Part shown: positions 32,195 to 42,640 of the stretch, piece by piece
Numbering within the stretch: position 1 is the first letter of the stretch
How the letters are laid out: the number at the start of each line of letters is the position of its first letter
DNA from: Homarus americanus
Lineage: Eukaryota; Arthropoda; Malacostraca; Decapoda; Nephropidae
DNA: 64,000 nucleotides
Assembly: GCF_018991925.1 (NCBI RefSeq)
Contig: NW_024738608.1
Location: 2,632,443-2,696,442, forward strand
Direction: 5' to 3'
Translations under genes and position numbers: made by a program
Notes under the pieces: model-generated
What the model was told of the DNA's origin: nothing
Seen by the model: the letters and a program-made list of their open reading frames with translations, nothing else
Database searches by the model: none

Positions 32195-32815
32195 AGCAGA
32201 CACGTAGTGTAGTAACTCCCTCACAGATGGTGCTATGAGGGGCATCACGTGGTGTAGTAGTTCCCTCACAGGTGGTGGTGTTAGGGGCCTCACATGGTGT
32301 AGTAATTCCCTCACAGGTGGTGTTATGAAGGGCTTGACATGGTGTAGTAATTCCCTCAAAGATGGTGTTATGAGGGGGCTTGACCTAGTGTAGTAATTCC
32401 CTCACAGATGGTGTGAGGGGCCTGATGTGGTGTAGTGATTCCCTCACATGGTGTAGTAATTCCCTCACAGATGGTGTTATGAGGGGCCTCACGTGGTGTA
32501 GAAATTCCCTCACAGATGGTGTTATGAGGGGCATCACGTGGTGTAGTAATTCCTTCACAGATGGTGTTATGAGGGGCCTGATGTGGTGTAGTAATTCCCT
32601 CACAGATGGTGTTATGAGGGGCTTGACGTAGTGTAGTAATTCCCTCACAGATGGTGTTATGAGGGGCCTCACATGGTGTAGTAGTTCTCTCACAGATGGT
32701 GTTATGAGGGGCTTGACGTGGTGTAGTAATTCCTTCACAGATGGTGTTATGAGGGGCCTGATGTGGTGTAGTAATTCCCTCACAGATGGTGTTATGAGGA
32801 ACCTCACATGATGCT
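32195..32815 (-). repeat. 45-bp minisatellite, array 2 (about 14 copies, inverted)
   Basis: The unit is the reverse complement of array 1: GAGGGGCCTCACGTGGTGTA, then GTAATTCCCTCACAGATGGT, then GTTAT. It is more diverged, with CACGTG often mutated (CACATG, GATGTG, GACGTG) and some units shortened near 32420. Apparent ORFs on both strands arise from the 15-codon period. A related CCACGTGGTGTC stretch continues to about 32880. Confidence 0.88.
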
Positions 32816-33302
32816 GTAGCAACTCATTCACTACGTGGTGTCGTAGCATCATGGGGACACCACGTGGTCTGGTGTCACAGGACCTCACTCACTCAAGTGA
32901 GTGAGGTGTGGTCCCAGGCCTCCCTATCGTGGATGGATTAACATATAGCTGGTGTTGTTGAGTCTCTCAGGCAGTTATCATTGGGTACCTGGGACCTCAC
33001 TGTGTGAAGGTTAGCTTGGGTACGACTCAGCTGTTACTGTTGAGTTGTTTTTCACTGACTTAAGCACTGTTCACCACTATTCAACACTGGTTCCATTCCT
33101 TTCCTAAATGAAATAGTAACTTCTGGCGAGAACTTGTTGATATTCCGGTGGGGAGGAGTGTTCAGGAGAGGGAGTTGGTATGGGCCAACATAACAGTTGA
33201 CCTGACTGCTGCCAGAGCAGCGCCAGGTACGACTTGACCCTTCGGTGGCCAAGGATGAAGTGTGCGTGCGTGCGTGCCATTACAAAAGAATGCAATAATG
33301 TA

Positions 33303-33512
33303 CAGGATGAGCATAAAGTCTTTCCCTGATTATGAAAAATCATATCTCGAAGACCATTCTAGATAGAAACATGAATGTTGTAGCATTGTGTAGACGAATT
33401 CATAGATTTTTTTCATGCATATTTTAAGCTGCAAAGAACTGTAAGTGTGTACCTATCATATGTTTTGTGTAATAAATGTTTGTAATCAGGGAAATACTTT
33501 ATGCTCACCCTG
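33303..33512. mobile_element. 210-bp mariner-type MITE, copy 1
   Basis: CAGGATGAGCATAAAGTCTT and (reverse complement) CAGGGTGAGCATAAAGTATT are the ends, flanked by TA. TCCCTGATTA extends the inverted repeat to about 30 bp. Copy 2 is at 36466-36676 in the same orientation. In both, about 60 bp upstream (GGCCAAGGATGAAGTGT through ATGCAATAATG) is also shared. Confidence 0.85.
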
Positions 33513-34440
33513 TATATTTGGGAGTGACAGTTTGGCAAAAACTTGTGTACAATATGCATGTCAGTTATATGAACATGAACAGGCTCTCCGTGTGGGACAA
33601 TTTAATTCTTGTTTTTGACAAAGCGTGAGGATAAAGGCGCCGGCTCCTCTCCTTCTAGATATATCATAGGCGGTGGTTTTGCTCTCATTGCACTTGCACC
33701 CTCTCTACCAAGCGAATTCTGTTTTAATTATTGTAAGTAGGGTGATTATATTGATTATGCAGTTACTTTGTATCATTGTATAAACATTATGTTCTAAAAT
33801 TATTATGTTATTTCTGTTATTTTTTGATAAAGCAATTGATATTTTTTTGAAACAACAATTGAATTATGAAACATTGAAATATTTTTCTATTTGTCAGATA
33901 GTGTGAAGATATAAAATTGAAGACAAAAGTCAGTTGTGTATTACATGAGCCTGCTAGTTGAGTAGGAAGGAGCTTCCTGTCAGAACTTTTCCAACAGTGA
34001 GAGACATGCTAGATTAGGGTTACTCACCGGAAAAAAAAATGCAAGGACAGAAGGAACTATACAGATAAAGAACTCGCAAATGACATGATAGTCCCTCTTC
34101 ATCAATGGACAAAGCTAATGCACTATTCAAACCACCTGTGATTAATCAGTGTGTCGAACTATTGAGCTAAAACTAACAGAAATTATGGCACAAGCAGTTG
34201 AAACATCATAGTAAAGGAAACTTGTGAAAATGAATTTCTACACACACTTGATATCTGTTTGACATTTTTGACCTGCAAGTGCTCCATACAATTATGTTCT
34301 GAATCAACTGTTCTCACTCAGGTAAGAGAAAATAGTTCCCATTGATTGTGGTTAATCCTCTGAAAAGAAGATCCTGTTTTTAAGAGCTTGAATTTATAAA
34401 GGCACAGAGGACAAAGGCAGAAGGCCAAGGAAGTATGCAA
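33513..34440. other. AT-rich sequence, no gene recognised
   Basis: This is part of the segment between two direct MITE copies. Frames are broken by stops. Short peptide strings near 34380-34450 (KGTEDKGRRPRKYANGFNRL in one frame) hint that the pseudogene that follows starts here. Confidence 0.3.
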
Positions 34441-35815
34441 ATGGGTTTAATAGATTATTCAGAAACAAGGCAGATTGCTAATGCCAAGAGAACAAATCGA
34501 GACAAAGAAAGAAAATGAAAATTGAAGAAAGCCATCAAAGAGAGGAAGAGCTGTGTCAAGATGTTTATCATATGTTTGATAGTTCTTCTGATGAACAGGA
34601 AACAACATCAGATGATGATTTGAGCCATCTGAACCTTCAAGAAAATCAATACAACACAAGAAATATTTCAAACATTGCTTTTAGCTGTGGTAGCCACCAT
34701 GCTGGACTAGTGAGGGCTGCAGAATTGCAACTGCAGCCGGATGGATGCAGGCCTCATCAGCCGAGAGCATGTATCTTTAATTGATGAATCATAATAAGAG
34801 AGCACAAGAAAAATAATGGAAGGAAATATCTGATCTTGGCAAAAAAGATTTAAGGAGACTCTCCTGTCTTTTGTTGATGGAAGAATAGATGACACAAAGG
34901 ATTTTGCTGAAGTAGAGGATTGAACAGAAAGTTTCAGGTCTCATCAAAGAAGAACACTTCTCTGTCTGTTCTGAGCTGGTGGTCAGTTTTTGTTTTCACT
35001 TGCTCCCGAAACTGAAGTAGAAGGGAAGAAACATGCAGAGGTCATTGCTGATCATATTTTATGTGGGTTCAGGAGAGGACTTGGCAGTTCTGCAGGTGTT
35101 GGTGGAGGTCCAACTGCAGTGAACACGGATCTTCAGGGTGTAATGGCGCATTTAGAAAAAACTAGGAAAGACTTGTTTGGATTGTATGTGATTTACGCCT
35201 GGTAGGCTTCTCTTAAATCCTCATCCGAAGACAGTGGTCCTACAAGAGCAACAACAAGTGGTCAGGTCCCTTGGCATCATGCTGGATGAAGCAACACAAC
35301 TAGAAACCATTGTTTCAAAGGTCGAGTTGGCCCTCCCTTCGGCGTTTGTCTGGAAGGAGTCATCAAGATCTCAGCACAGATCAATCCCACTATGCTTCAT
35401 TATTGCCCAACAATAAGATCGGGAATGCCTCCAGTCGTGGCTCTCTTGGAGATTGGACCTGTCAGTCACAGCCGTTGGTTAACTGGCTCTTCTTCATTTC
35501 TGCAGGATTTGGTTCCAAACACGAATTGAAGGGCAAAGTGCTATGAAATTTGAGGTTAATTGTTGAATTTATTATTATTGGAGTTTATCTTCCCCCGGTG
35601 ATTTGGTAGCCAAACTTAATCTATGGGTGGATGGGGTAAATCACCTTTGTTTCAATTGCAGCTGAAAAATGCAGAACACAGAGGTAGTGAGGACATCGTG
35701 TTACCTGTGGCAAGAAGGTCAGCAGTATGCTTTCGATCAAGCGATTTTGCAAGCAATGCTTCCGTCAATGTGCCAATCTCGAACCGGGGCTGTGAAGTCA
35801 TTCTAAAAGATTAGA
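34440..35815 (+). pseudogene. Degenerate repetitive protein-coding relic (unknown family)
   Basis: Scattered open pieces read in order as: an acidic DSSSDEQETTSDDDLSHLNL (34570-34650); VRAAELQLQPDGCRPHQPRA; LAPETEVEGKKHAEVIADHI followed by GVGGGPTAVNTDLQGVMAHL (35000-35160); FGSKHELKGKVL (35510); NLRLIVEFIIIGVYLPP (35550); and VLPVARRSAV (35700). The string '..G.TAVNT...GV...LE...' followed by 'LKGK.L.NLRLIVEFI.GVY.P' is one I associate with a multicopy arthropod ORF family of unclear, probably transposon-related, origin. At least five frame breaks make it a pseudogene. I do not assign a function. Confidence 0.35.
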
Positions 35816-36465
35816 GGGCAGCTAATAGATGGCGACCAGTTGGGAGACTGTTAATTTTCATTCAGAAAAGTTCTAATAAATGTCAATGCCACCAAATTGT
35901 CAGGGATGGTTGACTTGAGTTTGGAAGTCTTAGAGCCACCATTGACAACAAGTCCTAACCCATGAAGTGAAACCTTAAAGACTCAATGCAGGTGCGAAGT
36001 GGCCTTCCCACACCTCAAAGTGTGGAGATGTGTGGTCACAAACAGCGGGCCCATGTTTACAGCCACGAGGCGAGAAGGTTACATCAAAGCACAAATAGCA
36101 AGCAGACTATGATGACAAGAAACCGAAAACAAAAGAGAGTATGAAGGCATTGGTTACTTTCAAATAGACTAGGATAATAAAATATAATAATTTGAAACTT
36201 GAAACAGTATTTATGTGTGCAAGCGCTAGTTTATGTTATAAATTCACAAATATGTACATTTAAAATCCATTTGATGTAGGTAGGACTTATTATAAAAATT
36301 TATGCCAGAATGTTGTTTGCATGCTAAAGACTACAATAAATTGCTACCAAATTACTCGATTTTCAATTTAGCCAGTTCACCCTAAATTGACACACACCCT
36401 AGTGGCCAAGGATGAAGTGTCGTCGCGTCGCGTTACCATTGCATTACAAAAGATGCAATAATGTA

Positions 36466-36676
36466 CAGGGTGAGCATAAAGTCTTTCCCTGATTATGAAA
36501 AATCATATCTCGAAGACCATTCTAGATAGAAACATGAATGTTGTAGTATTGTGTAGACGAATTCATAGATTTTTTTTCATGCATATTTTAAGCTGCAAAA
36601 AACTGTATGTTTGTACCTAGCATATGTTTTGTGTAATAAATGTTTGTAATCAGGGAAAGACTTTATGCTCACCCTG
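36466..36676. mobile_element. 211-bp mariner-type MITE, copy 2
   Basis: CAGGGTGAGCATAAAGTCTT at the left and its exact reverse complement at the right (ending 36676), with TA at 36464-36465 and 36677-36678. TTCCCTGATTA extends the inverted repeat. It is better preserved than copy 1. Confidence 0.9.
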
Positions 36677-37299
36677 TATAGTGTATATCATTGTTTCTAC
36701 TTATTAATAAGCTAGCTGTAAGATAATTCGTGCACATCACTTTTATGTAATAAACTAAATACTGTCAACAAAGTGTATTTTATGTATTTTATTTTGACAT
36801 TATATTTGTGGTAATGAGTATACACAAAGCTGATCAATTTTGAAATTGTGTTTAAATGTCCGTAGAAGTTTGTCTGGGATTTCTCGGCTTGGGACCACTG
36901 TGCGGCGCGGTGGTTGGTAGGGGAAGGAGTGTTGCTAGGAAATCGGCGGAGGTAGTGTCTCCATTGCTATGGTGAACAGGGAGTACAGATGTATTTGCAA
37001 ATGGCAATTTTGTTAAACTTTCATTTGGCTTTTATTTACTGATTTAGCAGTATGTACAGTATTTTTTTTTATAACTTATTTATGGGTATTATTTTTATTT
37101 ATTCCTCACATAATGGTACTGTATATATTGTTTTAAGAAAACTATGGCTACAAAAGGAAAATGCACACAAGTTTTTTCCTAAACATCTGCTAAAATAAGG
37201 TGCGTCTTATATGCCGTAAAATATGGTATGTCCCAGTTATCGGGTCGAGTACAGTATACAGTATTTTCAACTTAAGAACATCCGTAGAAACAGGACATA
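36677..37299. other. Intron 3 sequence with a truncated TIR-like fragment
   Basis: Near 37197-37228, GGTGCGTCTTATATGCCGTA followed by AAATATGGTA looks like one terminus of another DNA element, but I cannot find its partner. Around 36890-36930 is a short GC-rich GGCGCGGTGGTTGG patch. No gene is seen. Confidence 0.3.
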
Positions 37300-37685
37300 C
37301 AGCTAGACCCCGACTTACGACTGCTTCGACTTACGACCGTCGGGACTTACGACCGCCGCAGTTGTGACCATTTTTTTTTTTTCCCTGAAAATGACGCACG
37401 CATTTTCTATACCGAAACGTTTCCAGTTAATGTAGTCTCCATTTATAATTAGAAAATTATGGGGGCCCCATGTGCATTCACCTAACTACATTAAAGGTAA
37501 GTGCTCAGTCACACTATATCCATTCCTCATTATTTATTACTTTTACTGTACTGTATTTCATTGTAGATTTTTTCTTGAAAATTTATTTTTTTATTTATTT
37601 ATTTTTTATCTGTCGGACTTACGACCATTCGGACTTACAACCTGGATTTGGGTCCCTAACCCCGTCGTAAGTCGGGGTCTAGCTG
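37300..37685. mobile_element. TA-flanked 'CGACTTACGAC' MITE, copy 2
   Basis: The left end CAGCTAGACCCCGACTTACG and the reverse-complemented right end CAGCTAGACCCCGACTTACG are identical over 20 bp and flanked by TA. The interior matches 13756-14134. The near-perfect ends suggest it is the younger copy. Confidence 0.9.
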
Positions 37686-38038
37686 TATATGCAACCTGGG
37701 GACTGCATGTATATAATTACAGTATAATGTATTCACTCACAAAAAGCTGTGTCAAAAGTTTACATCAACCACTTCTCATCTGTGTGTGTAATCTTTACTC
37801 TTTTTCCCTCTCTTGTGTACCAAGAGAGACAGAAACCATTTTTTCTGTTGTTAATTTTTAAATTGTAGTTATCGTTGGATATTACCCTGAAATATTTTCA
37901 TTTGTCTTAAGGTCTTGTACATAAAACATATGATTTTGTTTTGTAATTTGGTTTTTATAATTATGAGTACTGTACAATATAATCATTAAAGGATAGAGCT
38001 ATTCTATGGTGTTGGAACATGTGCGCTTCTTTACACAG

Positions 38039-38199
38039 TTCTCTCGGCAATGATCCGTGGGGCTGACATTGATGGCCAGTTTGTCACTAAGGACTACAAA
38101 GAAGAGGAGCTGTCTGGCATCCTGGAGGATTTCTTCACTAAAGTTCTTGGCAGGGACAGTAAGAACAGCCTAGACTGGAAGACCTATGAGCCTATGTAG
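38039..38199 (+). CDS. DNPH1: DNPH1 coding exon 4 (C-terminus, stop)
   Basis: The exon completes codon 112 as Ile and encodes ILSAMIRGADIDGQFVTKDY, KEEELSGILEDFFTKVLGRD and SKNSLDWKTYEPM, ending at TAG (38197-38199). LSAMIRGA is conserved to human; its serine corresponds to the one that reaches the neighbouring subunit's active site in rat Rcl. The acidic helix after it corresponds to human YEEGEVEALLDRYF. The acceptor is CTTCTTTACACAG. The C-terminal tail differs from human, as expected for this unconserved end. Confidence 0.9.
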
Positions 38200-38384
38200 A
38201 ATATTTGTAATGATGTTATGTTTGACCACAAAAGCACATGTACTTTAGAGGTCTGTACACACTAGTCACCTCTGCTTGTTCCAGTTGAGTTAAAATTCCT
38301 TGTCTTACAGGGGTCACTCTCCAGTTGTATTGTACTTGAAGTCAGTTGTGATAGTATTATACCTGTAATGATTTTTTTTTTTAC

Positions 38385-38530
38385 AGGATTAGCCCACAGG
38401 TCAATGACCCACATCAGGGCCTGGGGGCAAAAATACAATGCTAATAATAATACTAATTAATAAAAATTAATAAGGAATTATGCAAATATTAAATAGAAAT
38501 ATATAATAATATTAATAATAATAATAAAGG
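38385..38530 (+). repeat. Short dispersed repeat with TAA-rich tail, copy 2
   Basis: GGATTAGCCCACAGGTCAAT, then GACCCACATCAGGGCCTGGG, is the reverse complement of the block in 21540-21632. It is followed by (TAATAA)-rich sequence containing AATAAA at 38459 and 38523. It lies 190 bp after the DNPH1 stop, so it may supply that gene's poly(A) signal. Confidence 0.45.
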
Positions 38531-39018
38531 ACCATAGATAAATGCACCCCCCCCCCCAAAAAAAAAAAGATCAATAGTGAGAAACGATATACATGTATGT
38601 ATGTTGTTTTGTCAAAGTAAGAGAAACATTGAAACCCTGCAATTGTGTGTAAATGTGGCAGAAAGTCAAATCAGCATCCTGGGACTTGGTCACAATTTTT
38701 GTGATGCCATATGGCAGCAGGGTCTACCATTAGACAATACATTATGCTTCCAATATCTTCCTAGGTGGTAGTACCTCCCTGTTTGGTAGCTGCCTACTAC
38801 CTACTACTTAATTCATACACAACAAGTTAGAAAGATACACTGCAATATAATTTCTATGTTGTGCATGAATGTTTCATTCAGTTTGTTATTACTGCATTGT
38901 TTTGCATGTTCTTTATTATTGTATGAGTATCTTGTTATATTAAACAATGATAAAATTAGTTACTGGTATTTGTATTACAATGTCAGTGTGAATGTTGCAC
39001 ATTATTAGGTTCTCAGTA

Positions 39019-40135
39019 CAGTATAGTCTGCATTTACGCGGTCAATTGAACCCGTGGAGGTCCGCGTAAAACGAGAAATGCGTAAACGAAATAACAGAAC
39101 CTATGGGATTAATTGAAATAGGGACTGGGCCGACCCCCAAACTCCACTTTTTCCGACACAATACGTACGTTGTAGTAAACTAACATCTTAATTTTATGAT
39201 GGTATGCACACACAATTAATAATTAAGAGAAATATCAATAATATTAGGTTTTTTAACACTTTCGTTAGTAGAAAAGCTGGGTTGGCACACGTGGATGGCG
39301 GTTGGTTCCGAGGCAGAGGGCAGATTAGTTGCCCTCCGGTGAATCACTTTCACTTTCACTACTCGCACAGATTTGCAGGGCTTCCCAGACAAACCCCTCA
39401 AAGTCCATATCCTCACTGTCACTATCACTGACTTGGACTGGCTGTGGTTGTGGTGGGTTGCGGGCGAGGAACTCCTCAATACTACGTTGACGACTAGCAT
39501 TGATGTTGTCGAGATAGATCTGGATATACGGCTCCATAACTTTCGACAGATGGTTATTAGACACTTCATACCGATGCTTGTCTGGGTCATTGTCAAGGAT
39601 GAGCTTAATTTTCTCCCCCAACTCGATGATTTTCTTCACATAATCATGGCTTGGTCCAGGTAATTCAAGGTTTTTCTCGGGTGGTGGGGGTCCAGCGGAA
39701 GCCATTGTGAGGGGAATAGCTGGCACAAGAGAGAACTGTATACGCGGACTGAGAACGATGAGACAGGCCCGGCTAGGTCAGCGACTTCTACCCTCTGGTG
39801 GCAGGGCACGTCATGTTACATTAGACCAATCACAGCTAGCGGCGGAGGGAATGCGTGGGTGGTAAGGGTGCGTGGCCCAATCACAGTCCGATACTTCATA
39901 TGACGTCAGCGATAATGTAAGAGCGGCCTAATGCGCACCACTCACCGCGCCACTTCCCACGTATGGTCAAGAATGGACCGCGTGAGTAAAAAATGGCGAG
40001 GCGGTCTGGACCTCTCCAGCCGCTTGCCGCGTTAATGATGAAATTTACCGCGTAATTAAAACATTTCATTCTGGCAAGGCACCGCGTAAATGGCCAAACT
40101 CGTAAACAAAAACCGTGTAAAGCCAGACTGTACTG
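39019..40135. mobile_element. TA-flanked pogo/Tigger-like element, copy B
   Basis: The left end CAGTATAGTCTGCATTTACG and the reverse-complemented right end CAGTACAGTCTGGCTTTACA are flanked by TA (39017-39018 and 40136-40137). It is 1117 bp and homologous to copy A along its whole length, differing by short indels (for example an extra CCAAACTCCACTTTTTCCGA near 39140). It carries the same minus-strand ORF. It lies just beyond the DNPH1 3' end. Confidence 0.85.
39325..39705 (-). CDS. 126-aa ORF of the pogo-like element, copy B
   Basis: It starts MASAGPPPPEKNLELPGPSH. It retains GEKIKLILDNDPDKHRYEVS, NNHLSKVMEPYIQIYLDNIN and RQRSIEEFLARNPPQPQP, with the acidic end SEDMDFEGFVWEALQ. Relative to copy A it lacks two residues in the SDSD stretch and gains two in the SESESDSP stretch, so both proteins are exactly 126 aa. 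Every length change is a multiple of three. The middle 45 residues are almost unchanged. The family reading (tail of a Tigger-type transposase in an internally deleted element) is inferred from motifs. Confidence 0.5.
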   Translation of the reverse strand: MASAGPPPPEKNLELPGPSHDYVKKIIELGEKIKLILDNDPDKHRYEVSNNHLSKVMEPYIQIYLDNINASRQRSIEEFLARNPPQPQPVQVSDSDSEDMDFEGFVWEALQICASSESESDSPEGN

Positions 40136-40498
40136 TATTGATAAATTTGAAATTATTCCTTCATATTTGCATGTATAAAACAGTGAAGTTTGGTGATTGT
40201 CACACTGTGAGCTTGATGCAGAAGGATTATCAAATGAGATGGTTTGTGTATCAGTGGTTTGAGATATTATTATTAAGACTAGTATGTATTTTCTTACTAA
40301 AGTAAATAGGACTCCAAAATTCAACCATTGTAAACCCAAGCATGAGGAGTATAAGGAAGGTATAAGTATCTTCCCCTTTTAAGACAATTTATAAACTATG
40401 AATTTGAGAAGCTATAATAATTTTACAAATATAATGTTTGGTACACCAGATATGCGAGGCAGTCTTTACATAAAAAATAATCATTTATGGACCCCTAA

Positions 40499-41126
40499 AG
40501 CTGCGGCCACACTAGAGTTTCTATCCAAAATAAATCCAGCGTAGCATTGATTTGTCAATTAACTCCTCAAGTTGTCTCTACAGTGACAACTTATTTGTTG
40601 TTGAAAGTGGAACGATACAGAGCATCTAAAAATCCATGGTAGGGTGGGTTGAAATTTGCTTTAGAGAGTCTATTGTATTAATAAAATTTACACTTCTTGT
40701 TTTTTCTTATTAATGTTAAAATGTAAAAAAAAAAAAAATTAAAAGTGCATTTCAATAATAAAACATTAGCAAAAATGTCATAGTAAATAGAAAATAATAA
40801 AAATACATCATGACTGAAATTTCATTTGTCTCTAGAGTACTTGCGTCACTTTTGTAAACAAACATCGGTTGGATGCTACAATTGTTTCTTTTTCGTCTTG
40901 GTCTTCTTTAACAGGATCACACATCTCACTAAAGTGGTTAATGCTGCCATAGAAACATACAGTGAAACCATCCTGCTCTCCAACTTAGCACCAACTAGCC
41001 GTGCAAGCTGGGTGCCTGGTCAATGGTTCCTTTTACCAGTGTGCGGATCGTGCCGTCATCTTATTGCCTGTAGATGAAATGCTATCGTGGATTTATTATA
41101 CAGAAAACTCTAGTGTGACCGTAGTT
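40499..41126. mobile_element. TIR element with TAA target duplication, copy 1
   Basis: AGCTGCGGCCACACTAGAGT and (reverse complement) AACTACGGTCACACTAGAGT differ at three positions. TAA lies outside each end (40496-40498 and 41127-41129). A 3-bp TWA duplication fits PIF/Harbinger-type elements. A second copy at 52172-52691 has the same orientation and shared interior words such as CAAGTTGTCTCTACAGTGAC. No transposase frame is seen. Confidence 0.7.
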
Positions 41127-41129
41127 TAA

Positions 41130-42640
41130 GATATAGCACTGGCAAGCACCTCAAGCAGAGCCTGCCTTTGCCTATATTATTGTGATGTTTAAGAGGGACA
41201 TTAATGTATGATGTATTGATGCAAGAGATGAAAGCATTGCAACCTTCTCACCCACAGATCCTTAAGATAGCCAGTGGATTCACACACATATATATGTAGG
41301 CAATGCATACGAGAGGCTTTGGAGTGAAATATCTCACGAATCTCTGATTCATCTTCTTAACCATAAAATGGGATTTCTTACTTGAAAATCAAATTTTAAA
41401 CACCATACATTTACACTTGGGGCTTTCTCCTGACAGATGACTCATGCCTGGAGTCTGATAATAATGTATTTTTCCAATATATCTTTTATAGTTATTAATA
41501 AAGCAAGTGAATTTTCGGTCCATGTTCATTTTACCTTGGATGTTTCATTGAAAGCATGAGCACCTTACTTATTTTTCTATTAATCAAGTTTATCTACTTT
41601 GGTTAGCACACTTATCTTTTACAATTTGTGTAACGCAGATTCTCAAATTTTTTTCTCCATAATGATTTTGCTGCCTAAACCCTTGAAACATAATTATTGC
41701 TGACAAATTTCCTGTAATTATCACACTCCAAACCCCTCTCTCAACACGTGCTGTACTATCATTTTTGCTCTTCATATTCCAGATGGTTGTCATTTTTACG
41801 TGCACTAGTGTGACATGAATCACCTGTCTCATCCACCAAACTTAGCCTCTTGTGCAGCATCAGTTTCTTATCTATGGGTTTCTCAGCACTCCTGCAATTA
41901 GTTTACACTGAAGATATTTTAACAAATTGGCATTCCTACTTTTTAATGTGAGTGTGTAATTCTTTTTTGCTTGGTAGTCTTACTACTTTAGTACATCTTG
42001 CTCATCTACTCAATCAGTAGTTACCCCATAGTTATCGTGTAGAATTGTGATAGAAATTACAGTACTTCTCTAACAACCCTGAGAATTTGCTCAAACTTTC
42101 TTGTTACCTTACATGATTGAAAGGCTTATGCCTGTACTTTCATCTGACGGTCATCCTACTTTCTCTCATTATAATGGTGTTCTTATTTTTATTTGTAGTT
42201 CCTGTTCCTTATATTTTGCACTTACTACAGAAATATAGTCAGTTCCAAGCCTTTCCTTCAATTCTGCTCCATAAATAATTTTTTAGGTAAAATTGTACCC
42301 CAGTACAATACAGGGCAATCCACTCCAAAAGCTTTTGCTGCTCTAAGTGATTCATCTTATGTCAAAGGTTGCACACTGAAATTATATTATTTACCCAAAA
42401 ATGTGTTTTCCTGTAGCTTTTACATGAATGAAAGTCAAAGTGGGTTTGTGCTGTAAGGTGTGAAGCTGATGAAAATCATGTACTGTAAGCATATTCCGGT
42501 CAGGTGAGTTTAATGAAGCATATGAAGGTACAAGTAGTAGGAGAAAGAAAGAAAGTTTGTAAGTAAAATTGTACTAAAGTTAGAAATATTTTCCTAATGG
42601 CCACCCACTACAGGTGGCCATGCCAAAGAAAGGGGGCCAG
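41130..42640. other. Intergenic sequence, nothing recognised
   Basis: AT-rich DNA with many stops on both strands. I see no TIR pair, RT motif, RNA gene or exon-like block. Confidence 0.35.

Larger units (their letters stand above)
2969..38199 (+). other. DNPH1: DNPH1 gene span: four coding exons, three phase-1 introns
   Basis: This locus encodes a 2'-deoxynucleoside 5'-phosphate N-hydrolase (DNPH1/Rcl/c6orf108), which cleaves the N-glycosidic bond of deoxynucleoside monophosphates to free base and deoxyribose 5-phosphate. In mammals it sanitises hydroxymethyl-dUMP in nuclear and cytosolic nucleotide pools. The exons splice to 164 aa (human protein 174 aa) and align end to end with it. Visible landmarks are IYFAGSIRAGR (Tyr8), IHDRD (Asp66), AEVTQPSLGVGYE (Glu90, nucleophile) and LSAMIRGA (Ser114). 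The first three match the human Tyr24, Asp80 and Glu104; the serine matches one supplied by the partner subunit in the rat dimer. All three introns are phase 1 with GT-AG ends, 11.8, 5.8 and 17.2 kb long. A noncoding first exon is possible: a weak acceptor (TTTCAG) ends at 2947. Poly(A) candidates AATAAA lie at 38459 and 38523, the first inside a repeat. Confidence 0.9.
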
